From Leptospira sp. GIMC2001 (GTDB lineage: Bacteria; Spirochaetota; Leptospiria; Leptospirales; Leptospiraceae): a stretch of DNA of 64,000 nt. The stretch's first letter is position 1. Each line of letters opens with the position of its first letter. Shown in pieces: positions 44,614 to 54,438 of the stretch. The DNA lies in assembly GCF_028462125.1 (NCBI RefSeq), contig NZ_CP115468.1, forward strand, positions 1,416,112 through 1,480,111, in the 5' to 3' direction. The translations under genes and the position numbers were made by a program. The notes beneath the pieces were generated by a model. That model had not been told where the DNA came from, made no database searches, and saw only the letters and a program-made list of their open reading frames with translations.

Positions 44614-47484
44614 ATGGCAGCGAAGAAGAAAACCACCAAACAAAAATCAGTAGAAACCATCACACACGAAGAGGAAAAACGCAAGAACATTCCTACTGTA
44701 GAACATAGATCCTTCATCCATGAGAATTTGAAAACACCCATTACAATTGCCTATCAAAGAAGAAATCCGGATCTAGACCCCCAACTCATATGGAAGGGAA
44801 AAGACCCGGCAGAAGATCCTGACTTGGTTGTCCAAGTTCCACCTCTCTATATCCAAGAAAAGATCCACCCTCGAATCCTCATCCAAGACCTACTTCAGAA
44901 GTCGGAAGATACCAAGAAATCCAAGGATGCACAACCCGATCTCTTTGGTGACTTCAATGGAATACCCAAGGATGCCGACAAGACAGAATTCTACCAACAC
45001 GACCAGAACTGGACGAATCGTATGATCTTAGGAGACTCCCTCCAAGTTATGGCAAGCTTAGCCGAGAGAGAATCCCTCCGAGGAAAAGTCCAATGCATCT
45101 ACTTCGACCCACCTTACGGAATCAAGTTCAATAGCAATTTTCAGTGGTCCACTACCAGCCGCGATGTAAAAGACGGCAAGGCGAACCATATCACCCGAGA
45201 GCCGGAACAAGTGAAGGCATTCCGAGACACCTGGAAAGAGGGAATCCACAGCTATCTTACTTACTTACGTGACCGATTGATTGTAGCAAGGGATCTCCTT
45301 ACAGACTCAGGTTCCATCTTTGTTCAAATAGGTGATGAAAACGCCCACCGAGTCCGTGCCATTATGGATGAGGTATTTGGGGAAGAGAATTTTGTTAGGA
45401 TTATCAATTTCAAAACTACAAGTGGTTTTAAAACTAATTTTTTATCTAAAACATCAGATTTTATTTTATGGTATGGAAAAAGCATTAAATCATTAAAATA
45501 TAACCAACTCTATTTTGAAAAAGACATTGCAAATGACAATATTTCAGTTTATAAAATGTTGCGATTAGAAGATGGAAAAGTAAGGAAAATTACAGATGAA
45601 GAAAAAATTAATCAAGCTTTAATTCCTTTAAATTCAGAGATTTATAGATTAGATAATATTACTTCTCAAGGTAGTAACTCTTTTGATGTGCAGTATTTCG
45701 GTAAAAATTTTTCCTTAAAGAATAATTTAATATGGAAAACTCATGAGTTGGGAATGAAAAAACTGATTAAAAGTGAAAGAGTCTCGATTTCGGGAAAAGG
45801 TCTTGCATATAATAGAAGATTGTCAGATTTTTCAATTAATAGAATTAATGAAATTTGGACCGATACAATAACAGGATCATTTACTGAAAATAAGATATAT
45901 GTTGTTCAGACAAATACTAAAGTTATCGAACGCTGTATCCTAATGTCCACTGATCCGGGGGATCTGGTTCTAGATCCTACATGTGGGTCTGGAACTACGC
46001 CTACTGTTGCCGAACAATGGGGTAGGCGTTGGATCACCATCGATACATCACGGGTTGCACTGGCACTGACTCGGGCAAGGATTATGGGAGCGAGGTATCC
46101 TTACTATTACCTAGCTGATTCTCCCGAAGGAAAAGAGAAGGAAGCCGAGGTCACGAGAAATGCGGTATCCACGGCTCCAACTTATGGCAATATCAAGCAT
46201 GGCTTCGTCTATGAAAGAGTTCCGCATATCACACTCAAGTCGATCGCAAACAATACGGAGATTGATGTGATCTGGGATAAATGGGAACCGAAAGTATCCA
46301 AGTCACTCCAAGGAATCAATACAGCTCTACGTGGTCACAAAAAGGCTTACAAATCCCCCACGGGAGGCAGAGAAGGCAAAGAGATTCGTTTCGATGCTAA
46401 AGAAGGCGAGTCCATCACTCTTCCCTCCGGTGATAAGGCACTGGTTTATGAATTCTTTGACTGGGAAGTCCCCCGAGAGAAACCGGAAGATTGGCCGAAG
46501 GCAGTGGAGAAGCCACTCGCCGAATACTGGAAGGCAAGAATCGAAAGACAGAAAGAAATGGACGCATCCATTGCCTCCAAGGCAGATACCGAATACCTTT
46601 ACGACAAGCCCTATGAGAACAAGTCCGTTGTCCGTGTTGCCGGTCCCTTTACTGTAGAGAGCCTAACACCTCATCGGATGGCAGAAGAAGAGGGGGATAC
46701 TTCCAAGAGCCGAGAGCAGGATGACTTTCTAAAAGTTATCTTGGATAATCTGCGTTCGGCGGGAGTACAACATGCACACAAGGAAGACAAGATTGCCTTC
46801 GAGAGCCTCGTCCCTTGGCCGGGAGACTTGGTCTGTGCGGAGGGAAAATACACTTCCACCGAAGGCAAGGAGATCCGTGCCGGAATCTTTGTGGGTCCCG
46901 AATACGGAACTGTTACAAGACCCGATCTTGTGGAAGCGGCTCGGGAAGCCAGTGATGCAGGCTTCCAAGTCCTCATAGCCTGTGCCTTCAACTTTGAAGC
47001 CCAGACAACAGAATTCGACAAATTGGGAAGGGTTCCCGTTCTCAAAGCTCGGATGAACGCAGACCTCCACATGGCAGAAGACCTTCGAAACAATGGAAAA
47101 GGCAATCTCTTTGTTGTATTCGGGGAACCGGATATTGAAATCATCACAGAAGGTTCGGATATCCGAGTGAAGATCCTCGGAGTCGATGTATTCGATCCCA
47201 ATACGGGACAGGTTCGCAGTGATGGACCCGAGGGCATTGCTTGTTGGTTCGTAGATACCGATTACAATGAAGAAAGTTTTTTCGTAAGACATGCTTACTT
47301 TCTGGGATCGGGAGATCCTTACAAATCACTCAAGACATCTCTCAAGGCAGAGATTGATCCGGAAGCTTGGGAATCATTGAACAGTGATATATCACGACCC
47401 TTTGCCAAACCCAAGAGTAAGAGAATCGCAGTCAAAGTAATCAACCACCTAGGTGACGAAGTGATGAAAGTGTTTAAGGTATGA
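44614..47484 (+). CDS. Type III-like DNA methyltransferase (Mod), mosaic
   Basis: A 956-aa beta-type amino-methyltransferase: IYFDPPYGIKFNSNF (DPPY at 165-168, motif IV) precedes DLVLDPTCGSGTTPTV (~454, motif I). The N-terminal ~110 residues are an extra charged domain, and the C-terminal ~480 residues are a second large domain. Nucleotides ~45385-45945, between motifs IV and I where the target-recognition domain sits, are far more AT-rich than the rest and use different codons, so this part was exchanged by recombination. It probably methylates adenine and sets the site cut by the Res protein. Confidence 0.85.
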   Translation: MAAKKKTTKQKSVETITHEEEKRKNIPTVEHRSFIHENLKTPITIAYQRRNPDLDPQLIWKGKDPAEDPDLVVQVPPLYIQEKIHPRILIQDLLQKSEDTKKSKDAQPDLFGDFNGIPKDADKTEFYQHDQNWTNRMILGDSLQVMASLAERESLRGKVQCIYFDPPYGIKFNSNFQWSTTSRDVKDGKANHITREPEQVKAFRDTWKEGIHSYLTYLRDRLIVARDLLTDSGSIFVQIGDENAHRVRAIMDEVFGEENFVRIINFKTTSGFKTNFLSKTSDFILWYGKSIKSLKYNQLYFEKDIANDNISVYKMLRLEDGKVRKITDEEKINQALIPLNSEIYRLDNITSQGSNSFDVQYFGKNFSLKNNLIWKTHELGMKKLIKSERVSISGKGLAYNRRLSDFSINRINEIWTDTITGSFTENKIYVVQTNTKVIERCILMSTDPGDLVLDPTCGSGTTPTVAEQWGRRWITIDTSRVALALTRARIMGARYPYYYLADSPEGKEKEAEVTRNAVSTAPTYGNIKHGFVYERVPHITLKSIANNTEIDVIWDKWEPKVSKSLQGINTALRGHKKAYKSPTGGREGKEIRFDAKEGESITLPSGDKALVYEFFDWEVPREKPEDWPKAVEKPLAEYWKARIERQKEMDASIASKADTEYLYDKPYENKSVVRVAGPFTVESLTPHRMAEEEGDTSKSREQDDFLKVILDNLRSAGVQHAHKEDKIAFESLVPWPGDLVCAEGKYTSTEGKEIRAGIFVGPEYGTVTRPDLVEAAREASDAGFQVLIACAFNFEAQTTEFDKLGRVPVLKARMNADLHMAEDLRNNGKGNLFVVFGEPDIEIITEGSDIRVKILGVDVFDPNTGQVRSDGPEGIACWFVDTDYNEESFFVRHAYFLGSGDPYKSLKTSLKAEIDPEAWESLNSDISRPFAKPKSKRIAVKVINHLGDEVMKVFKV

Positions 47485-48248
47485 AGAAGTATCCTAAGCT
47501 AAATCATCCTCCGATAGTGGAGGCTGTAGTAGATTGGAATGGGAAGATTCCGGATGATTGGAGTCTTGAGTCTCACAAAGATACCATCACAGAATCCTTG
47601 AAAGAGGAATTCCCTCATTACCATGGTAAGACGATTCAAGAGACAAATGTTCAATTCACTCCGAATGCCGAACCACAGATAACCAATACGCAACCCATAA
47701 CTCTTTTCGCACACCAATTTTGGAATAAAGACAGAACTCGTCTTATTCAATACAGACGAAATGGATTCTCATTCAATATGCTTCCCCCTTATACCACCTT
47801 TGAAAATGAGATTCCCCTCATGAAAAAGGAATGGGAGAGATACCAAAAGTTAGTTCCCGGATTCGAGCTACAAGAGATTCGTCTTCGTTACATCAATCGA
47901 ATTCATATTCCAATAGAAGCAGAATATTTAGAATGGGATGAATATTTTACAGTAGGCAATGATTCGAAGTCAATTCCCGAAGGATTCAAGTCCTACGTGA
48001 ATTCCAATCAATCTGTCTGGCAGAATCTAGAGAAACACCAGGGAATACTTCGTGTTCTTTTTTTAGAAAATTTGGTTCCCAATAAAGAAGCAAGTATTAT
48101 GCTAGATACAGAAATAGCTCAATTGAATCTGAATTCAGCGGATTCAGATTGGGATAGGGTCGAAGCAATCCTCAATGAATTGAGAGAGTTAAAAAATAAA
48201 TCTTTCTTTGGAGCAGTTACAGAAAAATGTTTGCAGATGTTTCAGTAA
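47481..48248 (+). CDS. TIGR04255-family protein
   Basis: A 255-aa protein with the hallmark start YPKLNHPPIVEAVVDWNG and the segments FSFNMLPPYTTFENEIPLM and IRLRYINRIHIP of the TIGR04255 family, function unknown, often linked to defence operons. It overlaps the methyltransferase gene (ATGA-type) and the next gene, so it belongs to the same operon. Confidence 0.8.
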   Translation: MKKYPKLNHPPIVEAVVDWNGKIPDDWSLESHKDTITESLKEEFPHYHGKTIQETNVQFTPNAEPQITNTQPITLFAHQFWNKDRTRLIQYRRNGFSFNMLPPYTTFENEIPLMKKEWERYQKLVPGFELQEIRLRYINRIHIPIEAEYLEWDEYFTVGNDSKSIPEGFKSYVNSNQSVWQNLEKHQGILRVLFLENLVPNKEASIMLDTEIAQLNLNSADSDWDRVEAILNELRELKNKSFFGAVTEKCLQMFQ

Positions 48249-48718
48249 GTCCACAACCACTAGATTATTTGGAAAGGTTCTCTGCGTTGACTCATTCTGT
48301 GAATATAGAATTGCCTGCTATGAATAAGCTTTTTCCAAATTTTGAAAACTCGCAGATCAATTATACAAAAAAAGTTCTATTAGAAAGCCTTGCAAATGTC
48401 GCGAAGCAAGCCTCAGTTTTCAATTGGGATGATGAGGGTGGAATCCCGGTGAATCGATCATCTTTAGAGTTCGCCAAAATCTTTTTGTCTTACTATCCTC
48501 ATGATCTTATGATGCCGAGTTTATATCCCGATCCGGATGGAAGCATCGGCATGGACTGGGATTTTTCCGATGGAACCAATCTGATTGCTACCATTATGCC
48601 TTCTGGAGAAATCGCATATTCTGTATATGGCGACAGCGAAAAGACATATGGATCCATCATTTGGAATAAGACATCATTTCCAATTCAGTTGAGAAATATT
48701 ATCAAAACCTATGAATGA
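48227..48718 (+). CDS. Hypothetical 163-aa protein in restriction operon
   Basis: Soluble, with a C-terminal beta-rich part (DPDGSIGMDWDFSDGTNLIATIMPSGEIAYSVYG). No family is recognised. Overlaps both neighbours, a sign of tight cotranslation with TIGR04255 and the next protein. Confidence 0.65.
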   Translation: MFADVSVSPQPLDYLERFSALTHSVNIELPAMNKLFPNFENSQINYTKKVLLESLANVAKQASVFNWDDEGGIPVNRSSLEFAKIFLSYYPHDLMMPSLYPDPDGSIGMDWDFSDGTNLIATIMPSGEIAYSVYGDSEKTYGSIIWNKTSFPIQLRNIIKTYE

Positions 48719-49154
48719 TGTTGAAGAAGATGTTTTTTCTGATTCAGGACTATCTAAAAAAGTATCCGATCACGAAAGAGTAATTCGTTTTTTCAAAGAT
48801 AGTAATTCCTATAACTCTAGGTTTGTTAAAGCCCAAGCTTTTCTCCCACGACCCAATCACCACACGCAGCATTTGGAAGTCTCTGTCTTTCGGGATCAAT
48901 CCGAAGATATAGAATATTGGAAACAGCGAAATAAAGAAATTTTAAGTAACTCTCAATTGCATGGTTTTGCTAGAATCAGTGTTAGGAGTATTCGGATGTT
49001 TGATTTAGAATTAGATGCAGATGATACTCCACCGGCACATGCCAATATAATTCAATGGCCAATTGATTCAGACTTAACGCTTCAAAAGGCTATACATAAG
49101 CAAATCGCCCAAAAACTTGCGAGCAATGCGGAGCGCATACTTTATTCGGCATAA
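48711..49154 (+). CDS. Hypothetical 147-aa protein in restriction operon
   Basis: Soluble, acidic start, then FVKAQAFLPRPNHHTQHLEVSVFRD and DDTPPAHANIIQWPID. No family is recognised. Overlaps the preceding gene by 8 bp and ends 2 bp before the RelE-UvrD gene. By position it could be the antitoxin of the RelE-like domain next door. Confidence 0.6.
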   Translation: MNDVEEDVFSDSGLSKKVSDHERVIRFFKDSNSYNSRFVKAQAFLPRPNHHTQHLEVSVFRDQSEDIEYWKQRNKEILSNSQLHGFARISVRSIRMFDLELDADDTPPAHANIIQWPIDSDLTLQKAIHKQIAQKLASNAERILYSA

Positions 49155-49156
49155 CT

Positions 49157-51232
49157 ATGAATTTTTATATCGCCGAAAGTTTCACTGCTAGTTTAAAAAG
49201 ATTATCCAATGCTGAGCAGAAGCAAGCGAAAACTTCTGTTTTCGATCTTCAGACAGATCCTGCCCACCCAAGTCTTAAGTTCCACCGCATTGATAAATCC
49301 AAAGATCCTAATTTCTGGTCAATTCGTATCAATAGCGATCTAAGATGCGTCTTGCATAAAAAAGAAGATGCCATCCTCGTTTGCTATATCGACCACCACG
49401 ATAAGGCATACGCTTGGGCAGAGAAAAGAAAAATCGAAGTCCATCCATCTACAGGGGCTGTTCAAATTGTAGTAGTTCCTGAGATAGAATTTCCTATTCA
49501 TCCATCATCAACAGAAACAGTTCAGTCTATAACATCTAAGAGAAAACCCTTTCGCAAGTTTTCTGAAGAAAAAATATTAAACTGTGGAGTTCCAGAGGGC
49601 TGGGTAACTCGCATTCAAGAAGCAGACGAAGATTCTATTTTTGATATCTTGGAAGTTCTACCAGCAGAAGCCGGGGAAGCACTTCTGAATATTTTGTCTG
49701 GCAAAAAACCGACTCAATTGTCAGAACCATTAAAGGACTCCAAAGAGGGAGAAGGTAAGAATCCTTTCCAACACCCCGATTCAAAGAGAAGGTTTCATCT
49801 TATTACAGGACAATCAGATCTAGAAGAAGCACTACAAGCTTCCTGGGCAAAATGGACAATCTACCTCCATCCATTACAAAGAAATTTGGTGGAGAAAAAT
49901 TACAATGGACCGGTTCGTATCTCTGGATCTGCAGGAACAGGTAAATCTATTGTTGCTCTGCATAGAGCCTATTATCTAGCAAAGTATTATCCAGAAGATA
50001 GAATACTCCTGACTAGTTTCTCTGAACTGCTCGTAGATAATCTACGACAAAATTTTCACCGACTTATTATTAGTTCTCCACAAATCGCAGAAAGAGTGGA
50101 AGTTTCTACTCTAGAAAAGTTAGCAATACGCCTTTATAAATCGCGTTTTAGTGAACCGAATATAATTGAACCTAATGAACTACGTAATTTAGCTCAATCC
50201 ATTCTCATAAAACAAACATTCGCTATACCTAAGAGTATAATTCTAGGCGAATTCCTCCAAGTTATAGACGCATGGAATATTGAGGATTGGAATACATACA
50301 AAGAATTCAAACGAATTGGACGAAGGGCAAGACTAAGTGATAAACAAAGACAAGAAGTCTGGGACTATGCAATCCAAGTTCGGACCCAGATAAAATCCAA
50401 GAATCAACTTACCCATTCACAGATGTATTATAATCTCGCCTTACAGATGGAAGGAGAAGACCACTCCGTATTTAATACAGTAGTCTTAGATGAAGCTCAA
50501 GATATTACTCCTTCCATGATGAAATTTATATCATCTTTATCTAAAGACTCTAGTAAATTTTTCTTTACTGGTGATTTAGGACAGAGAATATTCCAGATCC
50601 CATTTTCTTGGAACTCATTTGGAATGGATATTAGAGGGCGATCCTTTACACTTAGAGTGAATTATCGGACTTCCCAGCAGATACGTTTAGCAGCTGATAA
50701 ATTACTAGAGAAAGAGATTCGAGATTTTGATGGCAATGTGGAAAAAAGGACAGATACCATTTCACTTTTTCAAGGACCTGCGCCTGAAACGAAATTGTAT
50801 CCGACACCGGAAGAAGAAACTTCAGCTAATGCAAAATGGCTACAAGAAATATTAGATTCTGGCATATCCTCCCAGGAAATACTAATCATTATACGATCTG
50901 AGAACGAATACCCCAGAGCACTATCACTCTCTCAGGCAATCAAGATTCCGTTTACCTCTATTGATTCAACTAAGAAAAATCCACATGAAATCGCAACCTG
51001 CACAATGAACGAAGCTAAAGGTTTGGAATTTAGAGTAGTTCTTATAATTGCATGCGATTCTCATGTTATTCCACAATCTTCTCGAATCAAAGAGGCTAGT
51101 GAAGAAGCAGAACTTGAGGAAATCTATGAGACAGAAAGACATTTATTGTATGTCGCTTCTACTCGTGCCCGCGATATTCTTCGTATAACAGGAACCAAAC
51201 CCGGATCAGAATTTCTTAGTGATTTTAGGTAG
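49157..51232 (+). CDS. RelE-like domain fused to UvrD-type helicase
   Basis: A 691-aa protein. Residues 1-90 (FYIAESFTASLKRLSNAEQKQ...PSLKFHRIDKSKDPNFWSIRI) have the RelE/ParE toxin fold pattern. From ~residue 250 a UvrD/Rep helicase follows: RISGSAGTGKSIVALHRAYYL, TVVLDEAQDITPSMMKF, GDLGQRIFQIPFSW, LRVNYRTSQQIRLAADKLL, TMNEAKGLEFRVVLI and LLYVASTRARDILRITG. All helicase motifs are intact. The fusion recurs in other bacteria and is read here as the last gene of the restriction operon. Confidence 0.75.
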   Translation: MNFYIAESFTASLKRLSNAEQKQAKTSVFDLQTDPAHPSLKFHRIDKSKDPNFWSIRINSDLRCVLHKKEDAILVCYIDHHDKAYAWAEKRKIEVHPSTGAVQIVVVPEIEFPIHPSSTETVQSITSKRKPFRKFSEEKILNCGVPEGWVTRIQEADEDSIFDILEVLPAEAGEALLNILSGKKPTQLSEPLKDSKEGEGKNPFQHPDSKRRFHLITGQSDLEEALQASWAKWTIYLHPLQRNLVEKNYNGPVRISGSAGTGKSIVALHRAYYLAKYYPEDRILLTSFSELLVDNLRQNFHRLIISSPQIAERVEVSTLEKLAIRLYKSRFSEPNIIEPNELRNLAQSILIKQTFAIPKSIILGEFLQVIDAWNIEDWNTYKEFKRIGRRARLSDKQRQEVWDYAIQVRTQIKSKNQLTHSQMYYNLALQMEGEDHSVFNTVVLDEAQDITPSMMKFISSLSKDSSKFFFTGDLGQRIFQIPFSWNSFGMDIRGRSFTLRVNYRTSQQIRLAADKLLEKEIRDFDGNVEKRTDTISLFQGPAPETKLYPTPEEETSANAKWLQEILDSGISSQEILIIIRSENEYPRALSLSQAIKIPFTSIDSTKKNPHEIATCTMNEAKGLEFRVVLIIACDSHVIPQSSRIKEASEEAELEEIYETERHLLYVASTRARDILRITGTKPGSEFLSDFR

Positions 51233-52226
51233 GGGAATGGGAAAAAAGAAAAGTCTAGAAGAAATCCTTGAAAAAGATCCCATAAATAAAGATGATTTTA
51301 TGAAATTCTATAACCAATCTCCCAAATTGGTTCTCTTTTACTTGGCAAAGATTATGGCGGAGGATTCTAATTTTTTTGAGGATAAACCAGAAAACCAGAA
51401 AATAATCAATTTTTTCAAGAGTAGTTTATTATCGAAAATATCCAATGATGTCATTAATTCGATCTATCTCGAAATTATTCTAGCCAACTATATTTTTCAT
51501 TCAGAAAATTGGGATAAGGAATTTCTTGATCAAGCAGAATCGAAAAAAAAACAGAATTTTGAGCGTCTAAGGAAGTTTCGAGTTTTTGTAAGGGATAAAA
51601 ATTATAAAGCAAGCTTATTTCCTGAAATTTTACTATATTCCAATGCACTGCATTTAATAGATTTATTTGGGAATTTATCATTTAATGAGATGTTTAAATT
51701 ATGTTCTGTTTCAATGGATGCTTATAATGAAAATATGCTCTACCCGATTATGCATGAAGAGATTTTTGAAAGGTTGAGATACCTATTGAGCGAAAAATAT
51801 TTTAATATTAAAAAATTAAATGTTAGTTATGAATCACTAGAAGATTTGAATTTTACATATTCTGATAAATATGAAACTTTGAATGAGCTTTATAAAATGT
51901 TTATTAATATTCAAGATGAAATTAATTTTCCCAGAAGCACTGGTTATTTAATTGAATCTTGGTTATTTAATGAATCGCCAGATGCCTATTTAAATCCGAC
52001 TATGTATAATTCAACAACCTATCAATCGAAACTAAAGATGGTTGTAGTGTTCAAGAATTACTACAAGAAAAATCCCATTCCAAGGTTTATAGATGGAGAA
52101 TTGGATCAATTTTGCTTTGTAAACAACTTATTCGATAGGTTTCTATTATCGGATGACGATACAATTAAAGAAGACCTCATAAGAGAGAATAGGACATTTT
52201 ACATTTATCCCAAGGGATCTGCTTGA
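51219..52226 (+). CDS. Hypothetical protein, probable 5' part of a frameshifted gene
   Basis: A 335-aa soluble helical protein (starting ILGRGMGKKKSLEEILEKDP) that overlaps the RelE-UvrD gene. At ~52205-52215 it ends in YIYPKGSA-stop, but the +1 frame continues without a stop as PRDLLEDLPEHLKTKYVAKS into the next gene. No family is recognised in this half. Confidence 0.55.
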   Translation: MILGRGMGKKKSLEEILEKDPINKDDFMKFYNQSPKLVLFYLAKIMAEDSNFFEDKPENQKIINFFKSSLLSKISNDVINSIYLEIILANYIFHSENWDKEFLDQAESKKKQNFERLRKFRVFVRDKNYKASLFPEILLYSNALHLIDLFGNLSFNEMFKLCSVSMDAYNENMLYPIMHEEIFERLRYLLSEKYFNIKKLNVSYESLEDLNFTYSDKYETLNELYKMFINIQDEINFPRSTGYLIESWLFNESPDAYLNPTMYNSTTYQSKLKMVVVFKNYYKKNPIPRFIDGELDQFCFVNNLFDRFLLSDDDTIKEDLIRENRTFYIYPKGSA

Positions 52227-53124
52227 GGATCTACCCGAACACTTAAAGACTAAGTATGTAGCAAAATCTTTGGAATATAGTGAAGAGAATTCTTGTAAGA
52301 TAATATATCCTATGAGTGACTTTTATTTTTTCATTCCCAGTGTTATGGAAAACCCTATAAGTTTAATCACATTTTATGATCATGAAATTGCTTCAATATT
52401 TAATGTTAATGATAAAACACAGAATCGATACGCAAAGAATATAGAAGCCCAAGTATTTAAGTTATTTCCAGATTCATTATTTGAAAAAAAAAATGATCTT
52501 AACCTGAATGTAAACGGAGAAAAAAATTTCAATTTCCCTCAAATGCAAGTGGATGTGCTGGTTAAAAAAGGGAATGAGATTCTAATTATAGAAGTTAAGA
52601 GTTCCGTTTACTTGAAGAGAACAGGAAATGCGTTAAGCTATTATTATAAGTCCTTGCAGAAAGCTGGCTTCCAATTGAATAATTTAGAGGAGTATCTTAA
52701 GACACCAAAAGGACGAAAAGATTTATTCGATCAGACAAAATGGAATGATACCGGATTTACTTTCAAATTCTTGATAGTGTCAAATAGTTTTTTATTTGAT
52801 GAGTACCTGCTTTTTGATAAATATCCCAAAGCTTCCATTTTTGAATTGGAAACAATATTGAATAATGAAGCACATTTAATTGAGGATTCATTTTCTGAAC
52901 TTTCAAAAGAAAATTTCGAAATAGTTATGAAGGCAAAAAATCCAAATCCATTCGACTTTGGGTTTTGGTATCACAAAGCAAAACAATTAGATCCATTTTT
53001 AGAAAATAAACTTCAACACAAATACCAACTCTATGAAGGAGATCTAACCATTACTAAACTATTTGATATTATATTAGTAAAAAAAAATATGGAAAGGACT
53101 AAAAAAAGGGATCCATTCAGTTAA
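52227..53124 (+). CDS. PD-(D/E)XK-like nuclease domain, probable 3' part of frameshifted gene
   Basis: Frame open from 52201 (in +1 frame) to 53124; the internal TTG at 52270 is the only classic start and lacks a ribosome site. The core MQVDVLVKKGNEILIIEVKSSVYLKR (about residues 85-110 from TTG) is a D...E-x-K nuclease motif, with NALSYYYKSLQKA next. Joined with the previous gene it would make a ~635-aa nuclease-like protein. Confidence 0.55.
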
Positions 53125-53178
53125 TAAGTAGGTCTAAAAATCTATCTGATGTAAATTTCTTCTATTCTCACGTTATGT

Positions 53179-53200
53179 GCTCACTTAAGAGCATGTGAGC
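53179..53200. promoter_or_regulatory. Short inverted repeat upstream of viperin gene
   Basis: GCTCAC...GTGAGC (53179-53200, 6-bp arms, 10-bp spacer) lies 16 bp before the start codon. It may be an operator or a leader hairpin. Weak. Confidence 0.3.
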
Positions 53201-53215
53201 GAATGGAGATAATTT

Positions 53216-54064
53216 ATGAGATCAGATTTAACGGTGAACTTTCACCTAATTAAGAACTGTAATTTCAAATGTGGCTTTTGCTATGCCCATTTTGAGAATG
53301 CACGTTGGTTAAGCCGGGAGGATTCCATGGCCGTCGTGCAGGAGATCCACCGGGGTGGATTTGGAAAGATCAATTTCGCTGGGGGTGAACCGCTCCTCCA
53401 TCGGGAATTTGCATCTTTGTTGCGGCAAGCTCGGGTATTGGGCTTAAGAACATCCATTATCACGAATGGTTCTAGGATAACTGAAGAATGGGTAGATGAA
53501 AATGCTCCCTATTTAGATATCATTGGAATCAGTTGCGATAGTGCTAATCCAGACAGTTTAAGGCAGATGGGAAGAGGAAACGGAAATAGTGCTAAACACA
53601 CAAAGCAAGTTTTCTCCTGGATAGAGAATTATAACCAGAGTTCAGCTAAACCCATCTATAAAAAGCTGAATTCTGTCATCACTAGATATAACTGGGATGA
53701 GGATATGAGAGGCTTTGTTCGGTCATTGAATATTGATCGTTGGAAAATATTTCAGGTCCTACGTATTGAAGGGGAAAATGACAAAACCTTTCCTGATTTT
53801 GAAATCTCTGAGAACCAATTCTCAGATTTCTATAACAGACATTTTGAACTGAAATATGATGGAGTTCGAGTCGTGCCGGAGGATAATTCCGCAATGACCG
53901 ATTCCTACCTAATGGTCAACCCCGATGGACGTTTTTACTGCAACACCAATGGGCATTACCAACAGAGCGATCCTATACACGCAGTTGGGATTGAGAAAGC
54001 TCTCCGACAAATCAACTTTTCGCAAGATAAGTTCATCCTGAGAGAGGGTATTTATACAATCTAA
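53216..54064 (+). CDS. Prokaryotic viperin (radical SAM antiviral enzyme)
   Basis: A 282-aa protein with the full viperin pattern: VNFHLIKNCNFKCGFCYAHF with the CX3CX2C 4Fe-4S cluster ligands C15, C19, C22; KINFAGGEPLLH; IITNGSRITEEW; YLDIIGISCDS; KLNSVITRYNWDEDM; DRWKIFQVLRIEGEN; and VVPEDNSAMTDSYLMV. Family members convert NTPs to 3'-deoxy-3',4'-didehydro-NTPs that block viral polymerases. The preferred NTP cannot be told from sequence. The gene stands alone behind a GGAG ribosome site; no kinase partner is visible. Confidence 0.93.
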   Translation: MRSDLTVNFHLIKNCNFKCGFCYAHFENARWLSREDSMAVVQEIHRGGFGKINFAGGEPLLHREFASLLRQARVLGLRTSIITNGSRITEEWVDENAPYLDIIGISCDSANPDSLRQMGRGNGNSAKHTKQVFSWIENYNQSSAKPIYKKLNSVITRYNWDEDMRGFVRSLNIDRWKIFQVLRIEGENDKTFPDFEISENQFSDFYNRHFELKYDGVRVVPEDNSAMTDSYLMVNPDGRFYCNTNGHYQQSDPIHAVGIEKALRQINFSQDKFILREGIYTI

Positions 54065-54070
54065 TATGCG

Positions 54071-54098
54071 AATCTGCCTAGAAGCCACTAGGCAGATT
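54071..54098 (+). terminator. Hairpin terminator after viperin
   Basis: AATCTGCCTAG-AAGCCA-CTAGGCAGATT, a perfect 11-bp stem starting 7 bp after the stop, followed by CTATTGTT. Confidence 0.65.
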
Positions 54099-54324
54099 CT
54101 ATTGTTAACTTAACATTCAGATCATTTAAGCATCTAATCAAAAAAGTATATATTATGAATGAAAAAAATGGGTTAAATTAATAATTCCTATATTAGAAAA
54201 TCGCACGAACATGAAAAATAATAACCTTACAGTGATTTCTGGAAAAAACTTTCTTATTCTAACGAATTAAATTGTATTCTGGAGAAATAAATACATTAAA
54301 CTTGAATTAAGTGACATCAAGTAG

Positions 54325-54438
54325 CTGAAAGAGTTGGAACTAGAGAATTCAGAATTAAAGAAGATAGAAGCCAATATGGCACTTGAAATTCAGGCGATTA
54401 AGAATGTTGTAGGAAAATATTTTAGACAGACCGAATAA
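54325..54438 (+). pseudogene. IS3-family transposase orfA remnant
   Basis: A 37-codon frame without start codon (LKELELENSELKKIEANMAL, then EIQAIKNVVGK) matches the C-terminal leucine-zipper end of IS3-type OrfA. Upstream and downstream sequence shows no intact transposase. The surrounding 54100-54850 region is otherwise empty apart from a short 46-aa frame at 54587-54727 (MEVEIFDPVFYVYGLDYGEE), which is not recognised. Confidence 0.5.

Noticed and set aside
46671..47292. Long minus-strand frames inside the Mod gene
   Set aside because: Shadow frames in a GC-richer gene; composition rich in Ser/Arg/Pro with no motif.
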